The translations under genes and the position numbers were made by a program. The notes beneath the pieces are model-generated. The model worked only from the letters and a program-made list of their open reading frames with translations. It searched no databases and was not told where the DNA came from. Source: an uncultured Pseudomonadota bacterium (GTDB lineage Bacteria; Lernaellota; Lernaellaia; Lernaellales; Lernaellaceae). Taken from it: 21,733 nucleotides of DNA. Positions 1 through 10,363 of this stretch are shown one piece after another; position 1 is the stretch's first letter; every line of letters begins with the position of its first letter. The stretch is from NCBI GenBank assembly GCA_937967875.1, contig CALBTQ010000365.1:1-21733 (forward strand). Direction: 5' to 3'.

Positions 1-3073
<3,073 letters not shown>

Positions 3074-3081
<8 letters not shown>

Positions 3082-4501
3082 GTCGAAAGCCTTCCTGGAA
3101 ATCAAACGTGAGAATCCGACGAAACGTCCGGTGGCCGAGCGGCTCGGCGACGATCGCGAATTCGAACAGCCGCTGTCGCCCGAACAGATCAAGCGCCAGG
3201 CGGCGCGTTGCATGGATTGCGGCATCCCCTTCTGCCACGGCCACGGCTGCCCGTTGCACAACCGCATCCCCGAATGGAACGAGATGGTCTACCTCGACCG
3301 GTGGGCCGAGGCGCTGGACCTGCTGCACGACACCAACAACTTCCCGGAAATCACCGGCCGCATCTGCCCCGCGCCCTGCGAGACGGCCTGCACCGTAGCG
3401 ATCAACGATCCGGGCGTCGCCATCTGCCACCTCGAATTGCAGATCGTCGAACGCGGCTTCCGCGAAGGGTGGATCGTCCCCGAGCCGCCGTCGTTTCGCA
3501 CCGGCAAACACGTGGCGATCGTCGGTTCCGGCCCGGCCGGCCTGGCCGCCGCGCAGCAACTGGCCCGCCGCGGGCACGAGGTGACCGTCTTCGAAAAGGA
3601 TGATCGCATCGGCGGCTTGCTGCGTTACGGCATCCCCGATTCCAAGCTCGACAAAGACGTGCTGGAACGTCGCCTCAAGCAGTTGCGCGCCGAGGGCGTG
3701 ATCTTCGAAACCGAAGTCGAGGTCGGCATCGATCTGTCCACCAAGTATTTGCAGCGCAGCTTCGACGTGATCGTCCTGGCCCACGGCGCCCGCGTGCCGC
3801 GCGATCTGGCCGTCCCCGGCCGCGACGCCGCCGGCGTGCACTTCGCGCTCGAATTTCTTGTCGGCCAGAATCGCCGCGTCGCCGGCCTGAGCGCGCTCGC
3901 CGCTCCCCTTTCGGCGCGCGACAAAAACGTGGTGGTCATCGGCGGCGGCGACACCGGCTCGGACTGCATCGGCTTTTCCAACCGGCAGGGTGCCGCGTCG
4001 GTCACGCAGCTCGAAATTCTGCCGCGTCCGCCCGCCGAGCGCGCGGCGGACAACCCGTGGCCGACCTGGCCCAACATCCTGCGCACCTCGTCGTCGCAGC
4101 AGGAGGGGTGCGAGCGGCTGTGGGCGGTGACGACCAACGAGATCATCGCCACCGACGGGCGTGTGTCCGGCCTGCGTTGCGCCAAGGTCGCCTGGGAGAC
4201 CGATCCGGCCACCGGCCGACGCAGCTTCCGCGAGCAGTCCGGCTCGACCTTCACTCTGCCGGCCGACCTCGTGCTGATCGCCATGGGCTTCATGCATTGC
4301 ACGCACGGCCCGCTGATCGACGCGCTGCAATTGCGCCTGAGCGCCGACGGCAGCCTTGCGGTCGACGAAAACATGATGACCTCCGCGCCCGGCGTGTTCG
4401 CCGCCGGCGACGCCGTCATGGGCGCTTCGCTGGTCGTGCGCGCCATCGACAGCGGCCGCCGCGCCGCCGCGGGCGTCGACCGCTACCTGCAAACGAAGTG
4501 A
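3074..4501 (+). CDS. gltD: Glutamate synthase, small (beta) subunit
   Basis: This is the NAD(P)H-oxidising, FAD-containing partner of GltB; it passes electrons through 4Fe-4S clusters to the large subunit. It has 475 residues, the usual length. The N-terminal cluster domain has C46, C49, C54 and C59, then C98, C102 and C106. The FAD-binding Rossmann motif GSGPAG is at 151-156, the NAD(P)H motif GGGDTG at about 290-295, and the C-terminal FAD motif GVFAAGDAVMG near 443-453. The ATG at 3074 overlaps the gltB stop by 8 bp and has GAGGAGG five to six bases upstream, so the two genes are translationally coupled. A hairpin terminator follows at 4715-4757. Confidence 0.97.
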
Positions 4502-4546
4502 CGTTCCTTCACCCCTTGTCAGGGGTTGGATGGTCCGGATGGGCCG

Positions 4547-4707
4547 CAATTTCCAGGGCTTCGCCCTTCGCTACCGACCTGCGCCCCTACGGGGCTTGGC
4601 GGGCCCGGGCGGGTCCTCAATTTCCAGGGCTGTCGAGGCATGCGCCAACAGGCGACAAACAACCCCACCGGGGCGACAGAGGGTAGCCCGACCCGTGAGC
4701 GTCGGGC
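4547..4707. repeat. Cluster of short GC-rich palindromes (REP/MITE-like), noncoding
   Basis: The stretch after gltD has no convincing gene. It holds a run of short inverted repeats: AGGGC-ttc-GCCCT at 4555-4567, GCCCC-tac-GGGGC at 4583-4595, CCCC-acc-GGGG at 4663-4673 and GCCCGAC/GTCGGGC at 4686-4692 and 4701-4707. The 14-mer CAATTTCCAGGGCT occurs exactly twice, at 4547-4560 and 4618-4631. This composition is typical of dispersed palindromic elements scattered between genes in many GC-rich bacteria. Only this copy can be seen here, so the dispersed nature is inferred. Short ORFs across it are low-complexity translations of the palindromes. Confidence 0.55.
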
Positions 4708-4716
4708 GAGGCTAAG

Positions 4717-4757
4717 AAAAAATCGGGGACTCGATTCCTTCGCGTCCCCGCATTTTT
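4717..4757. terminator. Bidirectional intrinsic terminator after gltBD
   Basis: The arms CGGGGAC (4724-4730) and GTCCCCG (4744-4750) form a 7-bp GC-rich stem with a 13-nt loop. CATTTTT follows on the + strand, and a run of six A's precedes the stem (4717-4722), giving a U-tract on the opposite strand. It ends the gltBD transcript about 220 bp after the gltD stop. Confidence 0.7.
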
Positions 4758-4818
4758 GGGGATGAGGGCGAACCCAATTCGGAAGTCGGAAAATGAGCCC
4801 GGCGATCCTCTCCGTCCC

Positions 4819-4849
4819 TTGACGATGCCCCGGGGCGATATGCTAGACT
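4819..4849 (+). promoter_or_regulatory. Possible sigma-70-type promoter for the 4901 gene
   Basis: A TTGACG -35-like hexamer at 4819-4824 is followed by TATGCTAGACT at 4839-4849. A 17-bp spacer gives GCTAGA as the -10, which is a poor match, while TATGCT would give a spacer of only 14 bp. It is the best candidate between the terminator at 4757 and the ATG at 4901, but it is weak. Confidence 0.35.
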
Positions 4850-4900
4850 GCGTTCTCGATTGTTGTTACTGTAATTTTAATAGAAGATATTCTGTAAGCG

Positions 4901-6796
4901 ATGGAAGAAGAACGCGCCGACATCAACCAAGCCGCTCCGGAAACCGAATCGGCCGGACCGGTCGAGCCGCCGCGCCCGCGCTGGCATTGGTGGGTGATCT
5001 TCCTCGTTTCCTCGGCGCTGTTCATCGCCGCGCTGGCCTGGCCGCTGCACCTGCAATACCGTCACCTGCGCTCATTCAAGTACACCACCGATGCGATCGG
5101 CAAGGCTGTGCAGTATCCGCTCGACGAGTACGTGGAGGGCCGCACGGTTCCGCGCAACACGAAAAAGGTCGGCGCGGCGATCTTCGCCATCGTGTTGCTG
5201 GCCGCCGGACGGCTGATCCCCCGGCGCAAAAAGGTCGCGCAGTGGGCGGTCACGATTCTCCTGGCGCTGCTGACGGTCTCGGCCTTCCACACCGAAAGTT
5301 ACCAAACGTTCCGCCAGTTTCTCGACGGCAAGTATGTGCAGTTCTGGAACGTCTATCACTACTACTTCGGCGCGAAGTACTTCGATGAAATGGGCTACTT
5401 CTACCAGTACGCCTACACCTTTAAAGCCGCCGACGAAGGCGCGTTCAAGATCGACTACGTGACCGTCGGCACCGACCTGTTCGATTACCGCGTCAAGCCG
5501 CGCGCCGAAATCACCGCGCAGGTCGAGGGGCGCAACGATTTCAAGAAAAAGCGCTGGAACAAGTTCAAGCGCGAGATGCGGGTCGTCGCCAAGCACATCA
5601 ACCGTCGCTACTGGAAAGAGATGATGCGCGATCACGGCTATAACGGCACGCCGTTCTGGTCGACCTTCGGCGGCGCGCTGGCCGACCTGTTCCCGTTCGA
5701 TCGCGACGGGCCGCGCACCTTCGTGCTTTCGCTCGACATGCTCCTGTTGCTGGCGACCTTCGTGGTTGTCGGCTGGGCCTTCGGCCCGCGCTGGGGCATC
5801 GTCTCGGCCTTCTTCTTCCTGACCTACTACGGCAACGAAAATTACACCGTGGCCGGCTACCTGCGCTACGACTGGTTCTGCGCCACGATGACCGGCTTCG
5901 CGTTGTTCCACAAAAAGAAGTATTACTTCGCCGCGCCGTTTTTCGCCTTCGCGGCGATGACGCGCATTTTCCCCGGCGTGCTGCTGCTGGGTCCGGGCCT
6001 CAAATGGCTGGTGCAGTGGATCCGCACCAAACAGATGGACCGCAAGCTCTTTGCGATGTTCGTGATCTTCACTGTCTGCTGCGCGCTGTTTTTCAGCCTG
6101 GGCATGCTCAACCGCCACGGCTTCGGCGCCTGGAAACAGTTTTACACGAACATCAAACAGCACGCCGCCAAGCACTACGTCGGCCCCAAGCGCATGGGCC
6201 TCAAACATATGTTCATCGACGATCTGCGTACGCCCAAGATCGCCAAAGACCCGCGCTATCCGGCCTTCAACCGGCAGAAAACCACCTACCGCGCGATGCA
6301 ACTGATGATGTTCGCGATGTTCCTGCTCATGCTCTGGCGGCGCAATTACGACGACGCGCTGCTGCTGGGATTTTTCTTCATCTTTCCCTTGCAGGTGCTC
6401 TCACGATATTACTGGGCGCTCTTGGGGATGATGTTCCTGCTCAGGCAGGACGAGAAAACGCCCTACCGCAACCTGTACGGCGACGTCATCCTGCTCGCCT
6501 CGATCGTGTTTTTCTACACGTTCCGCTTCGTCGAGCGCGATCCCTATTCCTATTACATGGTGCCCACGCATTTCTTCCTGACCTATTTCCTCTACCTGGG
6601 CGGCACGTACCTGATCGACGATGCGCTCTTCGTCGGCGATTGGGCGAAGCGCCGCTTCTTCCCCGCGCCCGCGGCGGTCACGCCCGAGGGAGCGCTCATC
6701 GCCGAGCCGGAATTGCCGACCGACGAACGCGGACCGGTCGAGCCGATCGACCTGCCCGAAGGCGACGACGATCCCACCGGTTTGTGGAAAAAATAG
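4901..6796 (+). CDS. Polytopic inner-membrane protein, GT-C glycosyltransferase-like (GT87/DUF2029-like)
   Basis: The product has 631 residues. After a hydrophilic Pro/Glu-rich N-terminus it has a helix at about 30-49, a helical pair at about 90-106 and 112-129, a large soluble loop (about 130-272), then some eight more helices to about residue 580 and a hydrophilic acidic C-terminus. The first part of the large loop (150-165) reads VYHYYFGAKYFDEMGY, a pattern I associate with GT-C-fold membrane glycosyltransferases of the GT87/DUF2029 type, in which acidic residues near the first outer loop bind the lipid-linked sugar donor. No substrate can be assigned. The ATG at 4901 has only a weak upstream AGAAG. 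It appears monocistronic: a terminator lies upstream and an oppositely oriented gene downstream. Membrane topology is clear; the enzyme class is inferred. Confidence 0.75.
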   Translation: MEEERADINQAAPETESAGPVEPPRPRWHWWVIFLVSSALFIAALAWPLHLQYRHLRSFKYTTDAIGKAVQYPLDEYVEGRTVPRNTKKVGAAIFAIVLLAAGRLIPRRKKVAQWAVTILLALLTVSAFHTESYQTFRQFLDGKYVQFWNVYHYYFGAKYFDEMGYFYQYAYTFKAADEGAFKIDYVTVGTDLFDYRVKPRAEITAQVEGRNDFKKKRWNKFKREMRVVAKHINRRYWKEMMRDHGYNGTPFWSTFGGALADLFPFDRDGPRTFVLSLDMLLLLATFVVVGWAFGPRWGIVSAFFFLTYYGNENYTVAGYLRYDWFCATMTGFALFHKKKYYFAAPFFAFAAMTRIFPGVLLLGPGLKWLVQWIRTKQMDRKLFAMFVIFTVCCALFFSLGMLNRHGFGAWKQFYTNIKQHAAKHYVGPKRMGLKHMFIDDLRTPKIAKDPRYPAFNRQKTTYRAMQLMMFAMFLLMLWRRNYDDALLLGFFFIFPLQVLSRYYWALLGMMFLLRQDEKTPYRNLYGDVILLASIVFFYTFRFVERDPYSYYMVPTHFFLTYFLYLGGTYLIDDALFVGDWAKRRFFPAPAAVTPEGALIAEPELPTDERGPVEPIDLPEGDDDPTGLWKK

Positions 6797-6870
6797 CGGG
6801 AAATCTTCAAGCGGCTTGTCGGTCACGAAACGAAGCGCTCCATGCGCCGGAAAAAGTGTCGGGCGAGCGC

Positions 6871-7149
6871 CTACTGGGCGGGAAGGTCATCCTTCATGAG
6901 ATTATCGATCAGCCACATTCTGTCAGGGTTGGGTAATGCTTCGAAATAGACCGCCCAGGCTTCCGCCAAGGCGCCTAAGTGATGGGAAATCCCAGGTCGG
7001 CGCTCGCCCAAAATACAAAGTCTGAGTTCTTCTACCAGCACTTTCCGTTCGGCGATCGGCAAAGAACTGATGGTCTCGAACAGGATCTGTCGCAGACGGA
7101 GAGTATCGAGAAATCCTTGGAGCTGTTTTTTTTCCGCTGCGGCAGCCAT
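6871..7149 (-). CDS. Small conserved-looking hypothetical protein
   Basis: This encodes 92 residues that I do not recognise. The sequence is mixed and amphipathic, with Leu/Glu-rich predicted helices (such as LRLRQILFETISSLP and ERKVLVEELRL) and a Trp-containing C-terminal half. It has no signal peptide, membrane helix or cysteine cluster. The ATG at 7149 has an AGGAGG (complement of 7161-7166) eleven bases upstream, which favours this frame over the overlapping + strand frame at 6979-7266. It converges on the 4901 gene and has no clear operon partner. No function can be proposed. Confidence 0.6.
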   Translation of the reverse strand: MAAAAEKKQLQGFLDTLRLRQILFETISSLPIAERKVLVEELRLCILGERRPGISHHLGALAEAWAVYFEALPNPDRMWLIDNLMKDDLPAQ

Positions 7150-7566
7150 GGGTTTCTTTGCCTCCTGCCTCTTTCCATCCTTCGGCTCTGGAAAAGGGCA
7201 AGGTTTATGCCAATGATTTTGAATGGTTTATGGAATGTGCACCAAAATTGTGCATTTCCCCATTAAACGATGGAATATAAAGAAGTATTAAAAGCTGTGT
7301 CGGCCTTATATCCAGGACGATTTTTAGAGAAATCCCGCCCGATTTTCGGGCCAACCGCTGAAAATCGGCCACGAAAATTTGTTAACACGAATCAGATTTT
7401 TATTGTTTGTCGCTTCACAACCGGGGCTGCGTAACCGCCTGATAAGTTGAATAAACCGTATGATTTATAACCGTTGCCCGATAATTCGATTTTTTCAAAT
7501 TTTGGTATATTTTTTGCCGTCTCATTCATGAATATTTTGTCTATGATCATAATTTGGAGGTGCGGG
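7150..7566. other. AT-rich intergenic region between divergent genes
   Basis: This 417-bp region is distinctly AT-richer than the rest and carries no credible gene. It holds the ribosome binding site of the small minus-strand gene (7161-7166) and, at the other end, GGAGG at 7556-7560 for the lipoprotein gene. An inverted repeat, TGCAC-n7-GTGCA, lies at 7238-7254. Two mutually exclusive hairpins overlap: GCCCGA/TCGGGC (7337-7351) and CCGATTTT/AAAATCGG (7339-7346 with 7361-7368). A TATGAT hexamer at 7459-7464 could be a -10 element, but no good -35 precedes it. Promoters for both flanking genes must lie here; I cannot place them with confidence. Confidence 0.5.
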
Positions 7567-8439
7567 ATGAACACTATATCCAAAGCATTGCTGATTATTC
7601 TGCCGATCGTTTTATCCATGGCCCTCGTGACGGCCTGCGACGAAGACGGCGGTGACGACGACGATCTGGACGCCGATGACGATGGCGACGATGACGACGA
7701 TTTTTTCGACGACGATGACGACGATGACGACGATGAAGCCGATGATGACGATGACGACGACGACGACGACACCGCCGACGACGATACCGGCGACGACGAC
7801 ACCGCCGACGACGATACCGGCGACGACGACACCACAGTCGGGTTCGAAGAGGATTTCGAAGATCATTCGCTCGGCCCGTTGAACGATCCGAACTGGGTCA
7901 TTCTCGAACAAAGCGGCGCCTCGCTGGCCGAAATCATCGCCCTAACCGACAAGGCGGAAGGCCAGGCCCTGCACGTGGGCGCCGGCTCGGCGATCAACGA
8001 TCAGATCGTTCTCAAGTATTTCTTCTATTCGATCATGGAAGATTACACGGTGCAATTCGATCTCAAGGCCTTGCTGTCGACCTACACTTCCCTGACCCTC
8101 TACCAGAAAAACGGCCTGCACCTCTATCCGGAATTCGGCATCGAGCTCGATCCCACGGACGACACCTTGCACGCCAGCATGGGCGGTTTCGTTCAGGCCG
8201 TGGGTTGCGATTTGTACGATCCGGGCGAATGGAACGAAATTACGCTCGTGATCGACTGGGCGAACGCGCAATATACGGTGCTGTTCGACGGCGTGGAAGA
8301 TCCGTTCTGCAACGACCTGGGCTTCGCCATCGGCGACGGCATGCCGCTGGCCGCGCTGATCATCGCCGATCCGCCCGAAGCCGGCTACGGCGGCGACGCC
8401 TATTACGATAATTTCATCGGTCAGCCGTTCGTCCCATAA
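7567..8439 (+). CDS. Secreted lipoprotein with Asp-rich spacer and LamG/concanavalin-like domain
   Basis: The product has 290 residues. The ATG at 7567 is chosen because GGAGG lies six bases upstream and the first 24 residues form a classical lipoprotein signal: Lys, a hydrophobic core, then the lipobox V-T-A-C with Cys24. Directly after Cys24 comes a spacer of about 65 residues, mostly aspartate with scattered Thr, Ala and Gly. From about residue 95 a beta-rich domain begins, with features of LamG/concanavalin-like jellyrolls (EDFED, GEWNEITLVID and a terminal YYDNFIG). Such domains often bind carbohydrate. The residue after Cys24 is Asp, the classical inner-membrane-retention signal in enterobacteria; whether that rule holds here is unknown. 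A stem-loop terminator follows at 8452-8490. Confidence 0.85.
   Translation: MNTISKALLIILPIVLSMALVTACDEDGGDDDDLDADDDGDDDDDFFDDDDDDDDDEADDDDDDDDDDTADDDTGDDDTADDDTGDDDTTVGFEEDFEDHSLGPLNDPNWVILEQSGASLAEIIALTDKAEGQALHVGAGSAINDQIVLKYFFYSIMEDYTVQFDLKALLSTYTSLTLYQKNGLHLYPEFGIELDPTDDTLHASMGGFVQAVGCDLYDPGEWNEITLVIDWANAQYTVLFDGVEDPFCNDLGFAIGDGMPLAALIIADPPEAGYGGDAYYDNFIGQPFVP
7648..7830 (+). repeat. GAC/GAT triplet microsatellite encoding the Asp spacer
   Basis: Almost every codon is GAC or GAT. The end of the tract is an exact 30-bp tandem duplication (7771-7800 and 7801-7830) encoding the ten-residue unit TADDDTGDDD. The tract is prone to replication slippage and to assembly error, so its length here may not be exact. 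Antisense poly-Ser and poly-Val frames over it are artefacts of the triplet repeat. Confidence 0.9.
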
Positions 8440-8451
8440 TTAAAAACGAAA

Positions 8452-8490
8452 GGCCGGAGGACTCCGCGTGAGCCTCCGGCCCGAATTTTT
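8452..8490. terminator. Bidirectional intrinsic terminator between convergent genes
   Basis: A 9-bp perfect stem (GGCCGGAGG 8452-8460, CCTCCGGCC 8473-8481) with a 12-nt loop is followed by CGAATTTTTT on the + strand. On the minus strand it is followed by TTTCGTTTTT (complement of 8442-8451). It serves both the lipoprotein gene and the long minus-strand operon, whose last stop codon is at 8502. Confidence 0.85.
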
Positions 8491-8501
8491 TCGCTTCTAC
8501 A

Positions 8502-9737
8502 TCAATGATCGCAAACGTTGGCCCCGGTGACCAGCTTGCCGCTCAGCCACAACTGCACCGCCTCTTCCGGCGCGATGGCCGGCGAGCCGACCACGACTTG
8601 AATGCCGTTATCGGCAAACAGCCCCTGCGCGCGCGAGCCCATGCCGCCGGCGAGAATCAGCGTCGCGCCCTTCTCAGCCAGCCACGCGGGCAGCACGCCC
8701 GGCTCGTGTTCAGGCGGCGTGAGTTCCTGCTTGTCGACGATCTTGCCGTCCTTCACCTGGACCAGCGTCATGATCTGGCAGTGGCCGAAGTGCATGCACA
8801 GCTTACCCTCGGCGGTGGGCACGGCGACCAGGTGATCGCCGCCGATGGCCGCTTGCGGCGCCGCGGCGGCCGGCTCTTCCTTCTTCGGCGCGGCGGCCGG
8901 TTTTTCCGGCAGCAGGCCGACGATGGCCTTGACGATCTTCGCGAACGACTGCCCCGCCGGGGTGTCGGCGTTTTCGGCCAGGAACGGCTCGCCCTTGTCG
9001 CCGGTCAGAACGATTTTCGGATCGAACGGCACGCTGCCCAGCGCCTGCACGCCGGTCTTGAGCGTCGTGCGGTCCAGGTTGCCCGCGCCGAACAGCGCCT
9101 CGGCGTGACCACAATGCGGGCAGATGTAACCGGCCATGTTTTCGATCAGGCCCAGGATCGGCATGCCGACCTGCTTGCAGAAGTTGATCGACTTGCGCAC
9201 GTCGGCCAGACTCACTTCCTGCGGCGTGGTCACGATGATCGCCTGCGCGCCCGGAATGGTCTGCGCCACGGTTAGCGGTTCGTCGCCCGTTCCCGGCGGC
9301 GAGTCGATGACCAGGAAATCCAGCTCGCCCCAATTCACGTCGGAGATGAACTGGCGGATCGCGCCGATTTTCAGCGGGCCGCGCCAGATGATCGCGCGGT
9401 CGTTGTCATCCAGCAGGTTGCCCATCGACACGACCGTCAACCGCTCATCGTAGGGAATGGGGATCATCATTTCGCCGTCCGACTCGGGCAGACGACCGAC
9501 CAGGCCCAGCAACAGGGGCACCGTCGGGCCGTGCAGGTCCACGTCCATCAGACCGACCTTATGCCCGGCGTTGGCCAGCGCCACGGCCAGGTTGACCGCC
9601 ACGCTCGACTTGCCCACGCCGCCCTTGCCGCTCATGACCAGCAGCTTGTGTTTGACCTTCCCCAGCGCGGCGTTGATCCGCTCGTCCTGCTTTTGCATCT
9701 GCTCCTGTTGGGACATGTGGTTGTGCTGATGTGCCAT
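8502..9737 (-). CDS. Mrp/NBP35-family ATPase fused to a NifX/Orp-type cluster-binding domain (MrpORP-like)
   Basis: The protein has 411 residues. The His-rich N-terminus (MAHQHNH) is followed by an Mrp/ApbC-type P-loop ATPase domain (about 25-275) with the deviant Walker A GKGGVGKS at 37-44, the Walker-B-type DSPPGTGD at 145-152, and the CPHC pair C206/C209 that in this family holds a bridging 4Fe-4S cluster between two subunits. An Ala/Pro/Lys/Glu linker (277-299) leads to a dinitrogenase iron-molybdenum-cofactor-type domain (about 300-411). Mrp proteins carry Fe-S clusters to apo-targets; the same fusion, called MrpORP, occurs in Desulfovibrio. The ATG at 9737 has AGGAG six bases upstream. 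It is the last gene of the operon, 19 bp after the preceding NifX-like gene. Family is certain; the client is unknown. Confidence 0.93.
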   Translation of the reverse strand: MAHQHNHMSQQEQMQKQDERINAALGKVKHKLLVMSGKGGVGKSSVAVNLAVALANAGHKVGLMDVDLHGPTVPLLLGLVGRLPESDGEMMIPIPYDERLTVVSMGNLLDDNDRAIIWRGPLKIGAIRQFISDVNWGELDFLVIDSPPGTGDEPLTVAQTIPGAQAIIVTTPQEVSLADVRKSINFCKQVGMPILGLIENMAGYICPHCGHAEALFGAGNLDRTTLKTGVQALGSVPFDPKIVLTGDKGEPFLAENADTPAGQSFAKIVKAIVGLLPEKPAAAPKKEEPAAAAPQAAIGGDHLVAVPTAEGKLCMHFGHCQIMTLVQVKDGKIVDKQELTPPEHEPGVLPAWLAEKGATLILAGGMGSRAQGLFADNGIQVVVGSPAIAPEEAVQLWLSGKLVTGANVCDH

Positions 9738-9756
9738 CGAACTCTCCTGTCTCTGC

Positions 9757-10119
9757 TTACATCCAGTGGCCCGGCTTGGTGGCCTGGGATGTCTCGAGTA
9801 GCTGGTTATCCTGCAGCGCTTCCAGGGCTTGGCGAACCGAGCCGGATGCGCCTGTATATACTCTGACCCCCGCCTCTTGCAAGACCCGAAAGGCCTTGGG
9901 GCCGATATTTCCGGTGATTAAGACCTCGATGCCCGCGTTCAGTACGTTTTGCGCGGCTTGAATGCCCGCGCCCTGCACCGCCTGCAGGTTTTGGGCGTTG
10001 GGCACGTACTGCAACGCCGCGGTGTCGGTGTCCACAATGAGAAATCCCTGCGCCCGACCGAAACGCGGATCGACCGCCGCGTCCAGATTGTCGCCGATGC
10101 AACTGACCGCCACTTTCAT
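9757..10119 (-). CDS. Stand-alone NifX/NifB-C-type protein (Orp-like)
   Basis: The product has 120 residues and consists almost entirely of one dinitrogenase iron-molybdenum cofactor-type domain. It opens with MKVAVSCIGDNLDAAVDPRFGRAQ, has the ITGNIGPKA loop in the middle and a short hydrophilic tail. Relatives bind Fe/Mo-type clusters or, in the orange protein of Desulfovibrio gigas, a Mo-Cu-sulfide cluster. Its place beside the Mrp-NifX fusion and two ferredoxin-MinD ATPases argues for the orange-protein role rather than nitrogenase maturation, since no nif structural gene is present. The ATG at 10119 has AAGGAGG five bases upstream. Confidence 0.88.
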   Translation of the reverse strand: MKVAVSCIGDNLDAAVDPRFGRAQGFLIVDTDTAALQYVPNAQNLQAVQGAGIQAAQNVLNAGIEVLITGNIGPKAFRVLQEAGVRVYTGASGSVRQALEALQDNQLLETSQATKPGHWM

Positions 10120-10132
10120 TACGTCCTCCTTG

Positions 10133-10363
10133 TCAATGTTCGCAACAACGTTTCGGGCTGTCGCATTGCCGGTTCTGCCCGCAGCAACTGCCGCTGTGCG
10201 TATGCCCGCCGCCTTCCTTCATTACGATGCCCCCGTGCGCGCTGATCAGTTTGCGCGTGGGCCCGCCGCACATCGTACAGGGCGGAAACGGATCGTCGCG
10301 CCGCATCAACACCTCGAAACGAAAATCGCACTTGGTGCAGACAAATTCAAACAACGGCATCAT
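10133..10363 (-). CDS. FmdB-like zinc-ribbon protein with His/Cys-rich tail
   Basis: The product has 76 residues. The first part is an FmdB-type zinc ribbon: PLFEFVCTKCDFRFEVL, then CTMCGG, giving two CxxC pairs. The tail is rich in Gly, His and Cys (GGHTHSGSCC, then further Cys and a final CCEH) and looks like a second metal-binding segment. Its ATG overlaps the preceding MinD-type gene stop as ATGA (10360-10363), and GGAG lies just upstream, so translation is probably coupled. The next gene starts 13 bp downstream. A role in metal handling or protein contact within this cluster is inferred from neighbours only. Confidence 0.85.
   Translation of the reverse strand: MMPLFEFVCTKCDFRFEVLMRRDDPFPPCTMCGGPTRKLISAHGGIVMKEGGGHTHSGSCCGQNRQCDSPKRCCEH

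Noticed and set aside
4511..4526. ACCCCT-tgtc-AGGGGT hairpin right after gltD as the terminator
   Set aside because: The stem is short and no T-run follows; the hairpin at 4717-4757 is a much better terminator.
5072..6301. Antisense frame over the 4901 membrane protein gene
   Set aside because: Shadow of a GC-rich gene with no membrane or domain signal of its own.
6979..7266. Overlapping + strand small protein
   Set aside because: It has no ribosome binding site, and the minus-strand frame at 6871-7149 has AGGAGG and better composition.
7474..7566. Earlier ATG for the lipoprotein gene
   Set aside because: It has no ribosome binding site and would bury the lipoprotein signal; the ATG at 7567 has GGAGG at the right distance.
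7648..7830. CRISPR-like or minisatellite array
   Set aside because: The repeat is an in-frame coding microsatellite with no unique spacers.
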